Shown piece by piece: positions 1 through 11,139 of a DNA stretch of 64,000 nt. The DNA comes from Gordionus sp. m RMFG-2023 (Eukaryota; Nematomorpha; Gordioida; Chordodea; Parachordodidae), in NCBI RefSeq assembly GCF_954871325.1, contig NC_088778.1, positions 17,387,666 to 17,451,665 on the forward strand, written 5' to 3'. A program made the position numbers and the translations under genes. The number at the start of each line of letters is the position of its first letter. Position 1 is the stretch's first letter. Under the pieces are notes generated by a model. The model searched no databases. It saw nothing but the letters and a program-made list of their open reading frames with translations, and was not told where the DNA came from.

Positions 1-130
1 ATTAAAATTTTGAAAGTATAAGATCAGCTTTGATACCCTTTATTACATGTAATATTAAATATCACATGATATGATTTTTAAATTATTAATAAAAATAAAA
101 AATTAGAATTCAAATTTGAAAGTTAAAAAT

Positions 131-250
131 TGATCTGATATCAGGTTGGTAATATTTTTTGGTGCTTTAGTGGATGTTTCAGATATAACATTGATCTTAT
201 ATCAGGTTGGTAATATTTTTGGTGCTTTGGTGGATGTTTCAGAAATAACA
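131..250 (+). repeat. Tandem duplication, two copies of about 60 bp
   Basis: Two adjacent copies, each running from 'ttgatcT.ATATCAGGTTGG' through 'gtggatgtttcaga.ataaca', with a few differences. The duplication lies inside the hAT transposase relic and repeats the FGALVDVS..T segment in one frame, so it happened after or during decay of the coding sequence. Confidence 0.8.
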
Positions 251-760
251 AAAGACCCAATGTGTAGCACAGAGAATGTATCTTTGTCTTATGAATTTAT
301 CCTTTTTGGATACTCTGGTTATTTGGTATGATGTTTTGGCACATGTAAATCTTATAAGCAAGATGATCAACAGTATCTACTTAGTTATAGAAAAGATACA
401 TCGATTATAGAATAATAATCTTAAGGATTGCTTAAAGGCTGCAAAAGAGCTTGCTGATGAGTTGAGCAAAAAATGCTTCCCAACAATAATTTCATTATGA
501 TGGCAAGAAACTAGAGTAGTTGCCCCATGAAGGGGAGGATGAATTTATAATGATCCAGAGGGAAAATATCATAATTAATATATTATTCACACATGCCATA
601 AATACTCCTAATAACATTTTAAACATTATCATTAGTAATAGGCTTCTGGAAATCTTTCCTAATATTTCGATCCTAATAATTTTATTAATAATCTCAATCA
701 TAGTTGCTTAGGATGAGCTCCTTTCCCTATCCCTAATTTCTTAGAAAACTATTTTGCTAC
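131..760 (+). pseudogene. hAT-type (TTF/ZMYM1-like) transposase relic
   Basis: Broken remains of a hAT transposase of the kind annotated in animals as 'zinc finger MYM-type protein 1-like'. Readable pieces in successive frames are ALVDVSEITKDPMCSTE (about 215-275), LVIWYDVLAHVNLISKM (about 310-375) and KAAKELADELSKKCFP (about 435-485). They follow the order expected in that family: the 'dit.d..tk.ea.sL' region, the 'fefl..lviWydvL..vN.vSK.lQs' block, then the 'a.elA..l.i...fP' block. Stops and frame changes separate them. The N-terminal zinc finger and the C-terminal dimerisation region are not visible, and no terminal repeats could be assigned. Family recognition is from memory of conserved words; a nuclear DNA-transposon origin is an inference. 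Confidence 0.6.
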
Positions 761-1423
761 TTCTTATGTAAAGATATTATATAGCATTTTTTGCAAACAA
801 GAACAAAAGTAGAATAGTTGTAAATAATAAATGTATTTTGCAATTACGAAGATCTTAAAATAACCATTTATATGATAACTCAAATACTTTTTTATACTTT
901 TAAAATTTAGATAAAATATTGGGCGAAAATTTATAGATAGGTAGGGCAGCACCAATCTACAATTTTTTTACTGATACTATCCGATTTTTGCCGATATTTA
1001 TTTTGGCAGCTATACCAGTCCAATGCTGATAATTATATTGCCTTTTTTCTCATTATTTTATATAATATAAGATAATGGAATAATAAAAATCTTGATATAA
1101 TTTTTTTAAAAAAGCGATTAAATCAGAATATTCATTTATCCTGGCTCTTAAAAATTAAAAAAAACTCTCAAGGTTTTAAGAATCTAAAAATATATCTTAT
1201 CTTTAAAGATAAATGTTTGTATTTATAAGATATTTAGTAAATAATGTTTTTATTTTATTAAGTTATAGTCCTTAATTAATAAATATACATATTGTTCCAT
1301 ATTTTTATGATTAGTATTTTCATTTTTAACCTAATATAAATAAGCGTTATGCTATCATACTATATATATAATATATTCTTATTAAATATTCTATATAACA
1401 AACTATGTATCTTTATTTGAATA
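761..1423. other. AT-rich stretch, nothing identified
   Basis: Low-complexity A/T sequence with short runs and no coding frame, terminal repeat or RNA-like structure that I can support. It separates the hAT relic from the left arm of the next palindromic element. Confidence 0.5.
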
Positions 1424-2429
1424 AAAAGATAAATATCAATTAATAACACACTACAATCTAACCATCTCAGATTTTGTTAAAATTTGTTATATAAGTTATT
1501 AAAAGGTTTTTTTGACGAATCCAAAATATTAGCCTCTTAATTCTATTAGAACCCGAGATATAGGATCTCAAAGTGACTTTGCTTAACGATTTTTTAAAAT
1601 TGGAATTACTTTAAAATTAGATCCGCTATATATAACTCAGAGACCTGCAGAGGTACCATTTGCACGGCCCGGCCCGGATTTAAAAATTTAAGGCCCGGCC
1701 CGGATATTTTTTAAAAAAATTTTTTACGGCCCGGCCCGCCGGATTTAAAAATTTCAGACCCGGCTCGGAATTTTTAAAAATGACCTGGTATATACAAAAA
1801 TTCACCTATGAGGTATTTTACCATATTTTTCAGCGAGTATTATCGCTTATTATTTAAAAAATGCATGTAAAAAGCTAATATTTTGAGAATATTATATTGA
1901 ATTTATAAAAATTATAAAACAGTTATTTATAAAAATGGATATTTTGAGCATACTATATTTTATATTGCATTTATAAAAATAAAACTAATATTCATAAAAA
2001 TGGTAATAATATTTGTCATATACTATATTTTATATTACATTTAAAAAAAATAAAACTAATATTTAATTTATAAAAATGGAAAATATTTTGAGAATATAAT
2101 ATAATGTATTTAATTTACTATTTAATTTATAAAATAAAAATAAATCGCTATTTAAAAAAATGCATGTATAATAAATAGTATTTTGAAAATATAATCTAAT
2201 TGCACAATATTAATATAATTTATTTTATAATATAAATTTTTAACAAAAGAAGATAATTGTATTATATAATATTGTAAAAAAAAATAATGAAAAATGTTGG
2301 ATTAAAAACTTTCATGACTCAAGGTAAATATAATAAATGCAATAAATATTTGACAGTTTGCAAAGTAAAAAACCAGCATGATTGACGAAACCCTATACTC
2401 AAGAAAGATATTAAAAATTCACAAATTAT

Positions 2430-2810
2430 CATGAAGAAAGAGAAGCATATCTACATTTTCAGATTGAAGATTACTTCTTCTTTCTTCAAGAATTCTCCCA
2501 GTAGTGGAAAAATTCCGCTCACAGCTTGCACTTAAAGCAGGAATTGCCAATTTTGCTAAAATTGGAAATTCGCTTTGATGAGCCGCCCACCACTAACAAA
2601 TTATCCACCTTAAATGTTTTATCTATTATTTATGTAATGATAATATTCATCATCGGGTATTGACATATTACCAGAATTACCATCGCCCCATTTGTCATAA
2701 AACGATTCAGTTTGATTAACAACAGTCGTAATTTGACTGGTCGATGGTATTTCATTTACTTCCTGAGCCTCTTGTAATTTAATATAATATTTTATATAGT
2801 TTTCCGTCAT
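2430..2810 (-). pseudogene. hAT transposase C-terminal fragment in copy A
   Basis: Read on the - strand, 2619-2810 gives a 63-residue piece containing YDKWGDGNSGNMSIPDDEYY. About 45 bases further on, another frame gives FPILAKLAIPALSASCERNF (about 2515-2575), followed by STTGRILEERRSNLQSENVD and LLFLHDN. The second part is the hAT dimerisation domain: 'yP.La.lA...l.iPassa.sER.FS.aG.il..rRn.L....v..Ll.L'. The catalytic DDE region is missing. Since nothing larger remains, I infer that the protein is not a functional transposase. Confidence 0.85.
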
Positions 2811-3159
2811 TTTGCGATCTGTCCCTGACTACATACGTAATTGCTTGAATTTGGGACAGAGAAAAAGAGAAATAAAATGATACTTGTGTAAAACAAATTT
2901 TTCAATTAAAAAATGCTTTATATTAAGTAAAATCAATTACAAACTTTAAGAAGTGATAATCCTTTATTTGATTGTTTTGGTAAAATATATTCTAAAAATT
3001 TAGATATGAATTATAAAAAAATATATTAATAATACTTGAATATTGGGGCTTATTTAAGATATTCCTTTATTTGATTGTTGTAAAATATGTTGTAAAAATT
3101 TAGATATGAATTATAAAAAAATATATTAATACTTTGAATAAATTTGCAGGAAATTAATA

Positions 3160-3256
3160 ATTAGATCGATCTGTGGGTTGTTAGGTAGTGTTAACCATCA
3201 CCCAATATTAGATCGATCTGTGGGTTGTTAGGTAGTGTTAACCATCACCCAATATT
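3160..3256 (+). repeat. Tandem duplication of about 48 bp in copy A
   Basis: The block 'ttagatcgatctgtgggttg...cacccaatatt' occurs twice in tandem here, but only once in the related element at 20763-22610 (near 22345-22392). This is a copy-specific expansion after the two copies separated, or a loss in the other. Confidence 0.8.
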
Positions 3257-3524
3257 ATATTAATCATCATAACTATAATATAATATAATCTTATAACCGT
3301 TAACTCATAATGTAAAAATTTTTATAAAAAATATTAAGGCCCGGCCCGGGTTTAACAATCTTAAGCCCGGCTCGGCCCGGATATATTTAAAAAAAAATTT
3401 TTTAGGCCCGGCCCGGATATGTTTAAAAAAAATATTTTTAGGCCCGGCCCGGGTATATTTAAAAAATGCAGGTCTCTGATATAACTATTATAGCTCATTT
3501 TATAGCTCTAAATAAATCTTGCAC

Positions 3525-6210
3525 GGGTAATTCCATACCAAATCGATAACTTTTCGGCTCAACCTTTTTAATTTCGATAAAATTTTGTATACTGAGAGAA
3601 TATCATTAGAAAGCATCGAATCCAAAATTTTAGCCTCCTAGTACTCATAGTTCCTGAGATATGAATGGTCAAAAGTGCCAAAAATGACGTTTTTTCGAAA
3701 AATGCGATTTTTTAAAATTGAGATAAGTTAAAAAATAATGATTTTAAAAATATAAGTTATATGTCAATTTATAACTCTATTAAGGGCCTTTTATTGAATA
3801 TTAAAAATTTTTTCAAAATAATATTGTTGCGGTTTTTATTTAAGTTATAAATTTTAAACATGAAAACTCCAAGTGTTTCGCTTTCCAAATTTTTTTGAAT
3901 TTAATATTTTCTTATTCTCTAACCTTATATCTATTCATAAAAAAAATTTAAACTTGGGACAGCCATGGGTTTTTTAGTTATTGCGATTTAAAAAATCAAA
4001 AAATAAATATTATTTTCAAAAATAGATGGCGCTCCTTTATAAAATAACGCGTTTTGTTAAAACTATTATTTTTTTTAAACTTTTTTCCATTTTAAACATA
4101 AATAATAAGGTTTTCCAGCATTAATAATTTTAAATTTCGTAAAATTATTTTATTAATTTGTAAATATAATAGATAAATAAAAATTCATGAAAGATATTAC
4201 TTAATTAATAAATTCGTCTGAAGATTGAGAAATAGTCTCCAGAGTTGTTCTATCTACCGAAACCCATTGTTTAAACGTAATAAGAGCTATATCATTTTTT
4301 ATAAATAATTTTTCAATGCGTTCTTTTAAGAGTGTCGAGCCAGGACACTCGCTACAGTCACCAAAATAACAGGTTGGTAATGGGGGGTTGCAAATCATTC
4401 TGCCTATAACATCTCTATAAGTTGTTAATATATCCTCACCATTTTTAGTCAATGTTGTTAATTCACAGCCTAAAATCATTAGTTAATATTCTGGTGTATG
4501 CTACAAACGCATACACTATGTGTTCCGCTAGCCCCTGCCAATATGCAATTTTTTGGTCTTAAGCTTGCGAATTTCGAAAATCCAATTGTTATGCTTGAAT
4601 TACTCTCCTTAAAATGACTATATAATTCTTTTAAATTATTAAGAACTAGCCTTTTTTGAGCGTTCACTCGTTCCCCCTTTTCAATGATAGATAAGCAATC
4701 TTTTTTTCCTGGTAATACCCTACTAACTTTATCACTGCAAAAAAAACTTTTAACAATATCAACTGTTTTGATTGAGATATTTTGCAGGCTTTCGATTTGG
4801 AGTTGAAAGAATCCCCTTTTCTTTTAAAATGATTTTGGAATTATATGCCATATGATATGTAGCGTTGAATTCCGTTTTTATATTATTTGCACTCCAATTA
4901 GGAGGCAGAATGGTCAGCAATTGATATTTTTTATTTTTAGATAAATTAGGATAATGTAATTTCATATTGTTGAGTATATCATTATTGTCTTTTGTGTCCG
5001 ATTCTGGATTGTTAATTATTATATCTGAAAGAGCTTTTGATATTTTTGCTATCTTTTTTTTTGGATAATTTTTTTCAGCTAGTTTTTTTTTCTTAATAGG
5101 AGATATTCCAATTTCGTTTAAGGTTTAATTGATTGTATCTATTGATGCGGATGCTGTGGGGATATTATTTACATATTCGCTATCAGAATTTATATTTTCA
5201 ATATTTTTTTGTGATAAACGCTTACGACATTTATCACAAATATAGTGTTCCGCCTCAATGTTTGGAAATTGTGTCATCCACGTCGTAACTTTACGCAGGT
5301 TCTTTTTACAATAAAAGTGTTTAGATTCTTTAAAAGGATTTGCACATTTATATTTATACATAAATAATTTTAAGAAAAAATTAATATTGAAATATTTGTA
5401 AAATAAAAATTAATTAATATTAAGGCAGGTGCATGAAAACTTGTTATTATCTTTCAGAAATTAATTATATTTTCTTATATAGGAATTGTAACTATCTTTT
5501 TAGGAAATTAATCATTTATTATAAAAACTAATAATTTTTACAAGTTATCAATAAAGTAATAATAATAATAAGTAAGTCTATCAATTGATCTAAATAATAT
5601 ATTTTCATAATATTAATGCTGGAAAATCTTATTATTTATGTTTAAAATGGAAAAAAGTTTAAAAAAAATAATAATTTTAACAAAACGCGTTATTTTATAA
5701 ATGAGCGCCATCTATTTTTGAAAATATTATTTTTTTTTGATTTTTTAAATCGCAATAACTAAAAAACCCATGGCTGTCCCAAGTTTAAATTTTTTTATGA
5801 ATAGATATAAGGTTAGAGAATAAGAAAATATTAAATTCAAAAAAATTTGGAAAGCGAAACACTTGGAGTTTTCATGTTTAAAATTTATAACTTAAATAAA
5901 AACCGCAACAATATTATTTTGAAAAATATTTTAATATTCAATAAAAGACCCTTAATAGAGTTATAAATTGACATATAACTTATATTTTTAAAATCATTAT
6001 TTTTTAACTTATCTCAATTTTAAAAAATCGCATTTTTCGAAAAAACGTCATTTTTGGCACTTTTGACCATTGATATCTCAGGAACTATGAGTACTAGGAG
6101 GCTAAAATTTTGGATTCGATGCTTTCTAATGATATTCTCTTAGTATACAAAATTTTATCGAAATTAAAAAGGTCGAGCCGAAAAGTTATCGATTTGGTAT
6201 GGAATTACCC
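3525..6210 (-). mobile_element. Palindromic DNA transposon with Cys-rich transposase
   Basis: Outer sequence GGGTAATTCCATACCAAATC at 3525 is mirrored exactly by its complement ending at 6210. Long inverted arms of about 600 bp run 3525-4125 and 5612-6210 and are nearly identical. A 4-bp duplication, GCAC, flanks the element (3521-3524 and 6211-6214). Four - strand coding pieces fill the space between the arms. The 4-bp duplication would fit the Sola superfamily, but I cannot confirm that name. The similarity of the arms suggests a fairly recent insertion into the older element at 1424-8782. It is a plain DNA transposon: I see no capsid or polymerase genes. Confidence 0.85.
4201..5361 (-). pseudogene. 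Transposase, N-terminal and middle part (broken)
   Basis: Coding pieces on the - strand in order: 5361-5125 (78 aa; Cys-rich start with YCKKNLRKVTTW and YICDKCRKRL, a likely zinc-binding module), 4965-4759 (68 aa; 'KLHYPNLSKNKKYQLLTILP'), 4667-4479 (62 aa; IGFSKFASLRPKNC then LAGASGTHSVCVC) and 4479-4201 (92 aa; CYFGDCSECPG, then FKQWVSVDRTTLET). I recognise these as consecutive parts of a transposase family widespread in aphids and Hydra, whose later part carries FSDGxxxQYKN and ATSHGKxxCDG. That later part is absent: the frame stops at SSDEFIN just before the left arm. Several stops and at least one frameshift (around 4479) break it. Confidence 0.75.
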
Positions 6211-6319
6211 GCACGTATTTTAAATAAAATTACATTTTATATAAATATTTTTCATTTCATATATAAATTTTAACAATATGAGATCTAAAAAATTTTTTAT
6301 TTCAATATAAATACAGGGT

Positions 6320-6610
6320 TCCCCAAGGATAAGTCCCAATCAAAAAAGGAAAAATGTCAATCATAAAAGGAAAAGGTCCCAGCAAAAAAGGAAAAGCCCC
6401 AATCAAAAAAAGAAAAGTGTCAATCATAAAAGGAAAAGGTCCGATCAAAAAATGAAAAGGATCAATCATAAAAGCAAAAGGTTTAATCAAAAAAAAAGTC
6501 CCAAAGGCTAAGGAAAAAGTCCTATCAAAAAAGGAAAAGGTTTATCAAAATAAGAAAAGTGTTAGAAAAAAGGATAAGTGTCATTCAAAAAAAGGAAAAG
6601 TCCTGAAAGA
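6320..6610 (+). repeat. Degenerate tandem array, unit about 19-20 bp
   Basis: Repeats of the type 'tcccaatcaaaaaaggaaaa' with alternating 'gtgtcaatcataaaagg' and 'ggtccgatcaaaaaatg' variants, about fourteen units. Translated on the - strand it gives a repetitive IGPFPFMIDTF pattern, which reflects the repeat and is not a gene. Confidence 0.8.
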
Positions 6611-6639
6611 AAAGGAATGGATAAGATTTAGTCTGGGGA

Positions 6640-7095
6640 GGGTGGATGGAGGGTGGGGGTGGGCGAAAAATAAAAATTATTTCTGACCCCCCTCCTCGAC
6701 TCGCCCAATTAGAGTGATATTTATTATTACAATCAAAAGATATTTTAATTACCTTTTATTTGTACATATATCAATATTTTTTATTTTTTTGATCTCCTCT
6801 ATCCACTCCCAGACAAAGTCCTAATCATAAATTATACTTTCAGTCAAAAGATATTTAAATTAGCTATTATTTGATACCTATATCGATTTTTTGTTTTGAT
6901 AAAAATATTCTTGTTCCACAAGACAAACTCGCCCATTTAGGGGAGGGGGGAGATTGATCTCCAGTTGGATAGAACTTTTGATTAGCTATTGATTGATCCT
7001 TTAAAAAATTGAATTCTTAAAGGGATCCCTTTAAATCACGTTATGGACCCGGATAGGTTTGATGCCTTTAAAAATTACGACATATTATATACATC
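6640..7095 (-). repeat. GATATGGGTATCAAAT satellite, inverted copy
   Basis: Complement of the satellite seen at 49262-50400 and 57062-57760: 'aaaagatattttaattacctt', G-rich or C-rich spacers ('gacccccctcctcgactcgc'), 'agctattatttgataccta'. At its end it has 'aaagggatccctttaaatca' and 'ttaaaaattacgacata', the complement of the leader that opens the other two arrays. It is therefore one short array with the same leader. Confidence 0.75.
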
Positions 7096-7619
7096 GTAAT
7101 TGTAATAAAATAATTTAATATGCTAAAAATATTAATCAAAAAATTTGATTACAAAAGAGAAATAAAAATTAAAGGAAATTGAAAATATAAAAATATAAGG
7201 AAAACAAATAATAAAAAGTCAAAAAATTATTAAAAAATGTCATAAAATGGGGTAGAGTAGTGAAGAAAAATAACAGGGAAAATTAATAAATTATTTTTAA
7301 AAGGCAAAAAGAATTATCAAAAATGAGAAGAAGAATAAATTGAGAAAAGATAAGAAAAATAAATATTAAAAATGACTTAAAGAAATCACAAAAGTTAGAA
7401 ATAAAATAAGGAAAAATAAAACTAAAAATTTAAGAAAAATTGACAAGAAAAAAAAATTTATATATTAATTTTTAAATATTTAAAAAATAACGATTTTCTT
7501 TTTTTTGAATGGGAATTTTCCTTTTTTGGTTGACACTTTTATCTTTTTTTGATTGGCATTTTCCCTTTTAGTTTGACTTAGAAACCCTGTATTTAAATTA
7601 TTTTAATTAATTTAAAGAT

Positions 7620-8230
7620 TGCCCTTTCGTATTCATCATAATTTAAAGTGTAAGCTCTTCCCGAGACTGCTAAGGGGTTGACAATAGTATGAATATTATT
7701 TTTCGGGATAGTAGAATATCCGGTACTAAGAACGTCCTTTTGGATATAAAAAAATCACCTTTATTTCCATTACTAATAATACCTTGAATATATGCCACCC
7801 ATCATTCATATCAGAACATGTTAATACCCATTGGTTGATATTTCATCTCTTTTATTTTGGATATTTTCTAGTTTGACTTGAATGCACTGGAATATTTTTT
7901 TGTATTTATTTGTGATAAATTAACAGGATAGACTGCATGAATTTTTTGTGACCCAAGAATGGAAAGAGCTCTTCGAAATCGTTCCTTTAAAAATTCTAGC
8001 TCATCTTGATATACTTTATAGGATGGGTAGGAAAAATAAATATTTTTTATCCTCAGCGAATTTAACGAATTCATAGGGAGATTTTATTTTATTATCACTA
8101 GGTCGTTGTAAACTGGCCCGTGCTGCCAAGTTTAACGGTTACCCCTATTCCGTCACAAGCACTTTTTTCATGGGCAGTAGCAAAAAATGCCACTTGCTGG
8201 GATGGCAAAGTCTACTTGATGATAACACAA
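7620..8230 (-). pseudogene. Transposase C-terminal part of the older palindromic element
   Basis: Several - strand frames together show the C-terminal signature of the same transposase family as 4201-5361. The pieces are FFATAHEKSACDGIG (about 8150-8200), LAARASLQRPSDNKIKSPYE (about 8070-8130), ERFRRALSILGSQKIHAVYP (in the 68-aa frame 8074-7868), and, near 7640-7690, AVSGRAYTLNYDEYE. The order agrees with the family: 'HGK..CDG.GGtvKR.aA.aSLQRP', then 'fl..Rf..a.ti.Gt..fH...P', then the final 'sGR.Y.l...dy'. Frame changes separate the pieces. The FSDG catalytic segment that should precede them is missing. Confidence 0.7.
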
Positions 8231-9538
8231 ATTTTACCTATTTTATATTCTTTTTATATATAAAATTACGACACTTAGGCCAAATATATTCTCCTTTGTT
8301 TATTTTATGATAAATTGTCATCCATTTTATCACTTTACCCAATCCTTGAAGAATGATTTGAAAGATTTAATGGATTTGTACAAAACATATTGATTAAATA
8401 TTTAAATTTTAGGGAAAAGTAACAGATGGAAAAATCACTAAATTATTGGTAAAATATTATTCGAAAAATCGATAATAATTAATGCTTAATAAATTTTATT
8501 ATTAATTAATAGCAGTCATCCATTAGATTTTACGAAATTCGGATTTTTCTTAATTATTTTTTTGGTGCCACTGAAAATTTTTATATGAACAGTTCTTGGT
8601 AGATATTTGCAAATTTATTCTAACATTTTAAAAAAGTAATTGAAATTGTTAAAAAAGTATGGAATTATTTAGATAGTTACTCGATTTATATTCATTTTTC
8701 ATACATTATGATTCACATACAATTAGAAAAATATATTATTATATATATATATTTTTTTATAATTACAACAGTTAGCACAACTGGGTCATTCCATATCAAA
8801 TCAATCACTTTACAACCCGACCACCTCAGATTTTGCTAAAATTTGGTATATAAGTTAATGATGTGTGTAATTGACGAAAATATTAGCCCCTTAACTCTAC
8901 TAGAACCGGAGATATAGGGTCTCAAAGTGGCCTTGATTGGTCATTTTTCGAAAAATGTTTTTTAAAATAGGGATAAATTTAATATTAGATGCACTATATA
9001 TATCTATCATGACTCATTTTATAGTCCTAAGTAAACTCTTCACCTATTTTAAATAAAATTAATTTATAATTTTTTTTAAAATTGCGGTGAATAATTTGTA
9101 ATTAATTTTTAAAATGTTAGTATAAATTTTTTTTTTATAATTTCAGATATTTTGTAAAGAGTATCAAGAACTGTTCATATAAAAATTTTCAGAGTAAAAA
9201 AAAGTTAAGTAAATAAAAAATTTCTTAATAAAACTCCGCTAGATGGCGTTAATAATTTTAAATAGCTTAAAACTTGATTTTTGAAAATAAAAGTCAATCT
9301 ACCTTTTATTTATATACCATAATATAATATTTGCTGAATAAAATCGCATTTTGGCACAAAAATAAAATTTCCGCTAGATAGCGCAAGTAATTTTAAAAAA
9401 TAGCTAATTATGATTTAAATTAATTATCGATTTTCCGATTCATTTTCCCAATAAATTTATTATTTAAATATCATAATATGTAAAAATCTTTCATATAAAA
9501 AAATATTTATCAAAGAAGAGATTACAGTATGTTGCTGG

Positions 9539-9790
9539 ATGACAGAATTTGTCAAAATCAATATTGGCGATTATATCTGTGTTGCATGCCGCGTAAATTT
9601 ATATAAATATATGAAGGAGGGTATTCCAATTTACCAGGAAAACAATACCGCTACATCCAATGAATTCTTAAAATCCACCATAGAAGTAGAAAATGATACT
9701 CCAATTAATAACGATAACGCACAACTCCCTATATCTTTCTTCGAATCCTTAAATTCAACGTTATATGATTTTGGACAATCTCCAATTTAA
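9539..9790 (+). pseudogene. Transposase N-terminal piece, left arm copy
   Basis: An 83-codon frame: MTEFVKINIGDYICVACRVN at the start, ending SLNSTLYDFGQSPI. The preceding bases also read as FIKEEITVCCW in a neighbouring phase. The W-M-T-x-F then Y-I-C-x-x-C pattern parallels VTTWMTQF and YICDKC in the transposase at 4201-5361, so I take it as the same Cys-rich N-terminal module in a diverged subfamily. It ends at a stop near the centre of the palindrome. A mirror copy is at 10129-10434. Confidence 0.6.
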
Positions 9791-10128
9791 AAAAGGAGAT
9801 TAAAAGAAAAGTAATATACTAAGGAAAGCTTGCAATAATTTCAAAGGGTATAGAAAATTTCTCAACCAGCGATGGAGATAAATAATAGCGACGATTTGAT
9901 AATTCAAAATGTTAATAATAGATACTTCTATGTTTTAATTAAGAATTGATAATCCTCCGAATTGGAGCATACATAACTGTCATAATTTGAATTATCAAAT
10001 CGTTGCTATTATCTCCATTGCAGGCATTGATATTATTTATCTTCATCGCTGGTTGAAGAATTTTGCCTATACCCTTTGAAATTCTTGCAAGCTTTTGCTT
10101 AGGATATTTTATTTTTAAATTTCATTTT

Positions 10129-10434
10129 TTAATTGGAGATTGTCCAATATCTAATAACGTTAAATTTAAGGATTCGAAGCATATGGAGTTGTGCGTTAAC
10201 GATATTAATTGGAGTATCATTTTCTACTTCTATGATGGATTTTAAGAATTCATTGGAAGTTGTCGCGGTATTGTTTTTCTGGTAAATTGGAATACCCTCC
10301 ATCTTATATTTATATAAAGTTAAGTGGCATACAACACAGATATAATCGCCAATATTGATTTTGACAAATTCTGTCATCCAGCAACTTACTGTAATCTCTT
10401 CTTTGATAAATGTTTTAATGAAAGATTTTTGCAT
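10129..10434 (-). pseudogene. Transposase N-terminal piece, right arm copy
   Basis: A 101-codon frame beginning MQKSFIKTFIKEEITVSCWM and continuing TEFVKINIGDYICVVCHLTL. It is the inverted partner of 9539-9790 and is about 80 % identical over the shared part by eye. This arm keeps the longer N-terminus with an in-frame Met that the left arm has lost, which suggests it is closer to the ancestral start. The frame runs off into 'FNVIRYWTISN' without reaching the LAGASGTHSVCVC region. Confidence 0.6.
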
Positions 10435-11139
10435 ATCATGATATTCAAATTTAAATCATAATTAGTTATTTTTTTTAAATAAATTGCGCTATCTAGCGGA
10501 CCATTTATTATTGTGCCAAAATGCGATTTTATTCAACAAATATTATATTATGGTGTATAAATAAAATGTATATTGACTTTTATTTTTAAAAATTAAGTTT
10601 TAAGCTATTTAATATTAACGTCATCTAGCGTAATTTTTATTTAAAGCATTTTTTATACTCAACCTTTTTTTACTCTGAAAATTTTTATATGAGCAGTTCA
10701 TGATACTCTTTACAAAATATCTGAAATTTGGAAGAAAAAATTTCTACTAACATTTTAAAAATTAATTACAAATTATTGACCGCAATTTAAAAATAATTTA
10801 AAAATAATTTATAAATTAAAAATTAATTTTATTTAAAATACACGAAGAGTTTACTTAGGACTATAAAATGAGCCATGATATATATATAGTGCATCTAATA
10901 TTAAAGTTATCCCTATTTTAAAAATCATTTTTTTCGAAAAATAACCAATCAAGGCCACTTTTAGACCCTATATTTCCGGTTCTAGTAGAGTAAAGGGGCT
11001 AAAATTTTCGTCAATTACAACACTTCATTAACTTACATACCAAATTTTAGCAAAATCTGAGATGGTCGGGTTGTAAAGTGATTGATTTGATATGGAATGA
11101 AACTGCTTCTGTGAAAAATTAAGAATTTCTTGCCTGTAA

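Larger units (their letters stand above)
1638..3478 (-). mobile_element. hAT element with GGCCCGG-rich ends (copy A)
   Basis: Begins CAGAGACCTGCAGAGGTACC and ends ATGCAGGTCTCTG; the outer bases are inverted repeats. A perfect 8-bp target duplication, ATATAACT, flanks it (1630-1637 and 3479-3486), as expected for hAT. Both ends are packed with GGCCCGGCCCGG words in otherwise A/T sequence. The interior encodes on the - strand only the C-terminal part of a hAT transposase, so this copy is non-autonomous. It sits in the left arm of an older palindromic transposon. A second, clearly related copy lies at 20763-22610 and a third at 59651-61779. Confidence 0.92.
6314..7589. mobile_element. CAGGGTT-ended element carrying satellite sequence
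   Basis: Starts CAGGGTTCCCCAAGG and ends GAAACCCTG, with TA on both outer sides (ATA before, TAT after). A mariner-like TA duplication fits; an 8-bp hAT-type duplication matches only about 5 of 8 bases. The two ends also share inverted runs of 'tcaaaaaaggaaaa' (left) and 'ttttccttttttggttga' (right). No transposase is visible. Inside are a short tandem array (6320-6610) and one inverted copy of a satellite found elsewhere in the window (6640-7095), followed by about 400 bp of A-rich sequence. Confidence 0.55.
1424..8782 (-). mobile_element. Old palindromic DNA transposon, heavily interrupted
   Basis: The segment at 1424-1637 matches, base for base with scattered changes, the outer arm of the palindrome at 8783-11100 (for example CATCTCAGATTTTGTTAAAA near 1464). 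The arm continues after the hAT insertion (3479-3524) and after the second palindromic element (6215-6300, 'tattttaaataaaattacat'). Transposase remains on the - strand follow at 7620-8230, and an inner-arm piece ('gaaaatttttatatgaacag', near 8573) faces the other way. I infer one old element carrying three later insertions (1638-3478, 3525-6210, 6314-7589). The right terminus was not found, so the end given is only the start of the next palindrome. Confidence 0.5.
8783..11100. mobile_element. 2.3-kb palindromic transposon, arms of about 1.1 kb
   Basis: Left outer sequence TCATTCCATATCAAATCAAT (8786) is mirrored by 'attgatttgatatggaatga' ending at 11100. The two halves are inverted copies of each other almost to the centre near 9930-9975, with scattered differences. 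AACT stands just outside both ends (8779-8782 and 11101-11104), which would be a 4-bp duplication if three terminal bases were lost on the right. Because each half includes the beginning of the transposase gene, the same N-terminal coding piece occurs twice, pointing inward from both sides. The catalytic part is absent, so the element is non-autonomous. Confidence 0.8.

Noticed and set aside
3525-6210. Polinton-like element, because of the long inverted arms
   Set aside because: Only about 2.7 kb, a 4-bp duplication, and no polymerase B, integrase or capsid-like coding sequence; the readable protein is a Cys-rich DNA-transposon transposase.
6320-6610. Regular short repeats suggesting a CRISPR array
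   Set aside because: Units are contiguous and degenerate, without unique spacers, in eukaryotic DNA; it is a simple tandem array.
8783-11100. Assembly artefact (inverted duplication) as explanation for the large palindromes
   Set aside because: The arms differ by scattered changes, the elements have transposon-like termini and target duplications, and several independent palindromes show the same design. Long reads would settle it.
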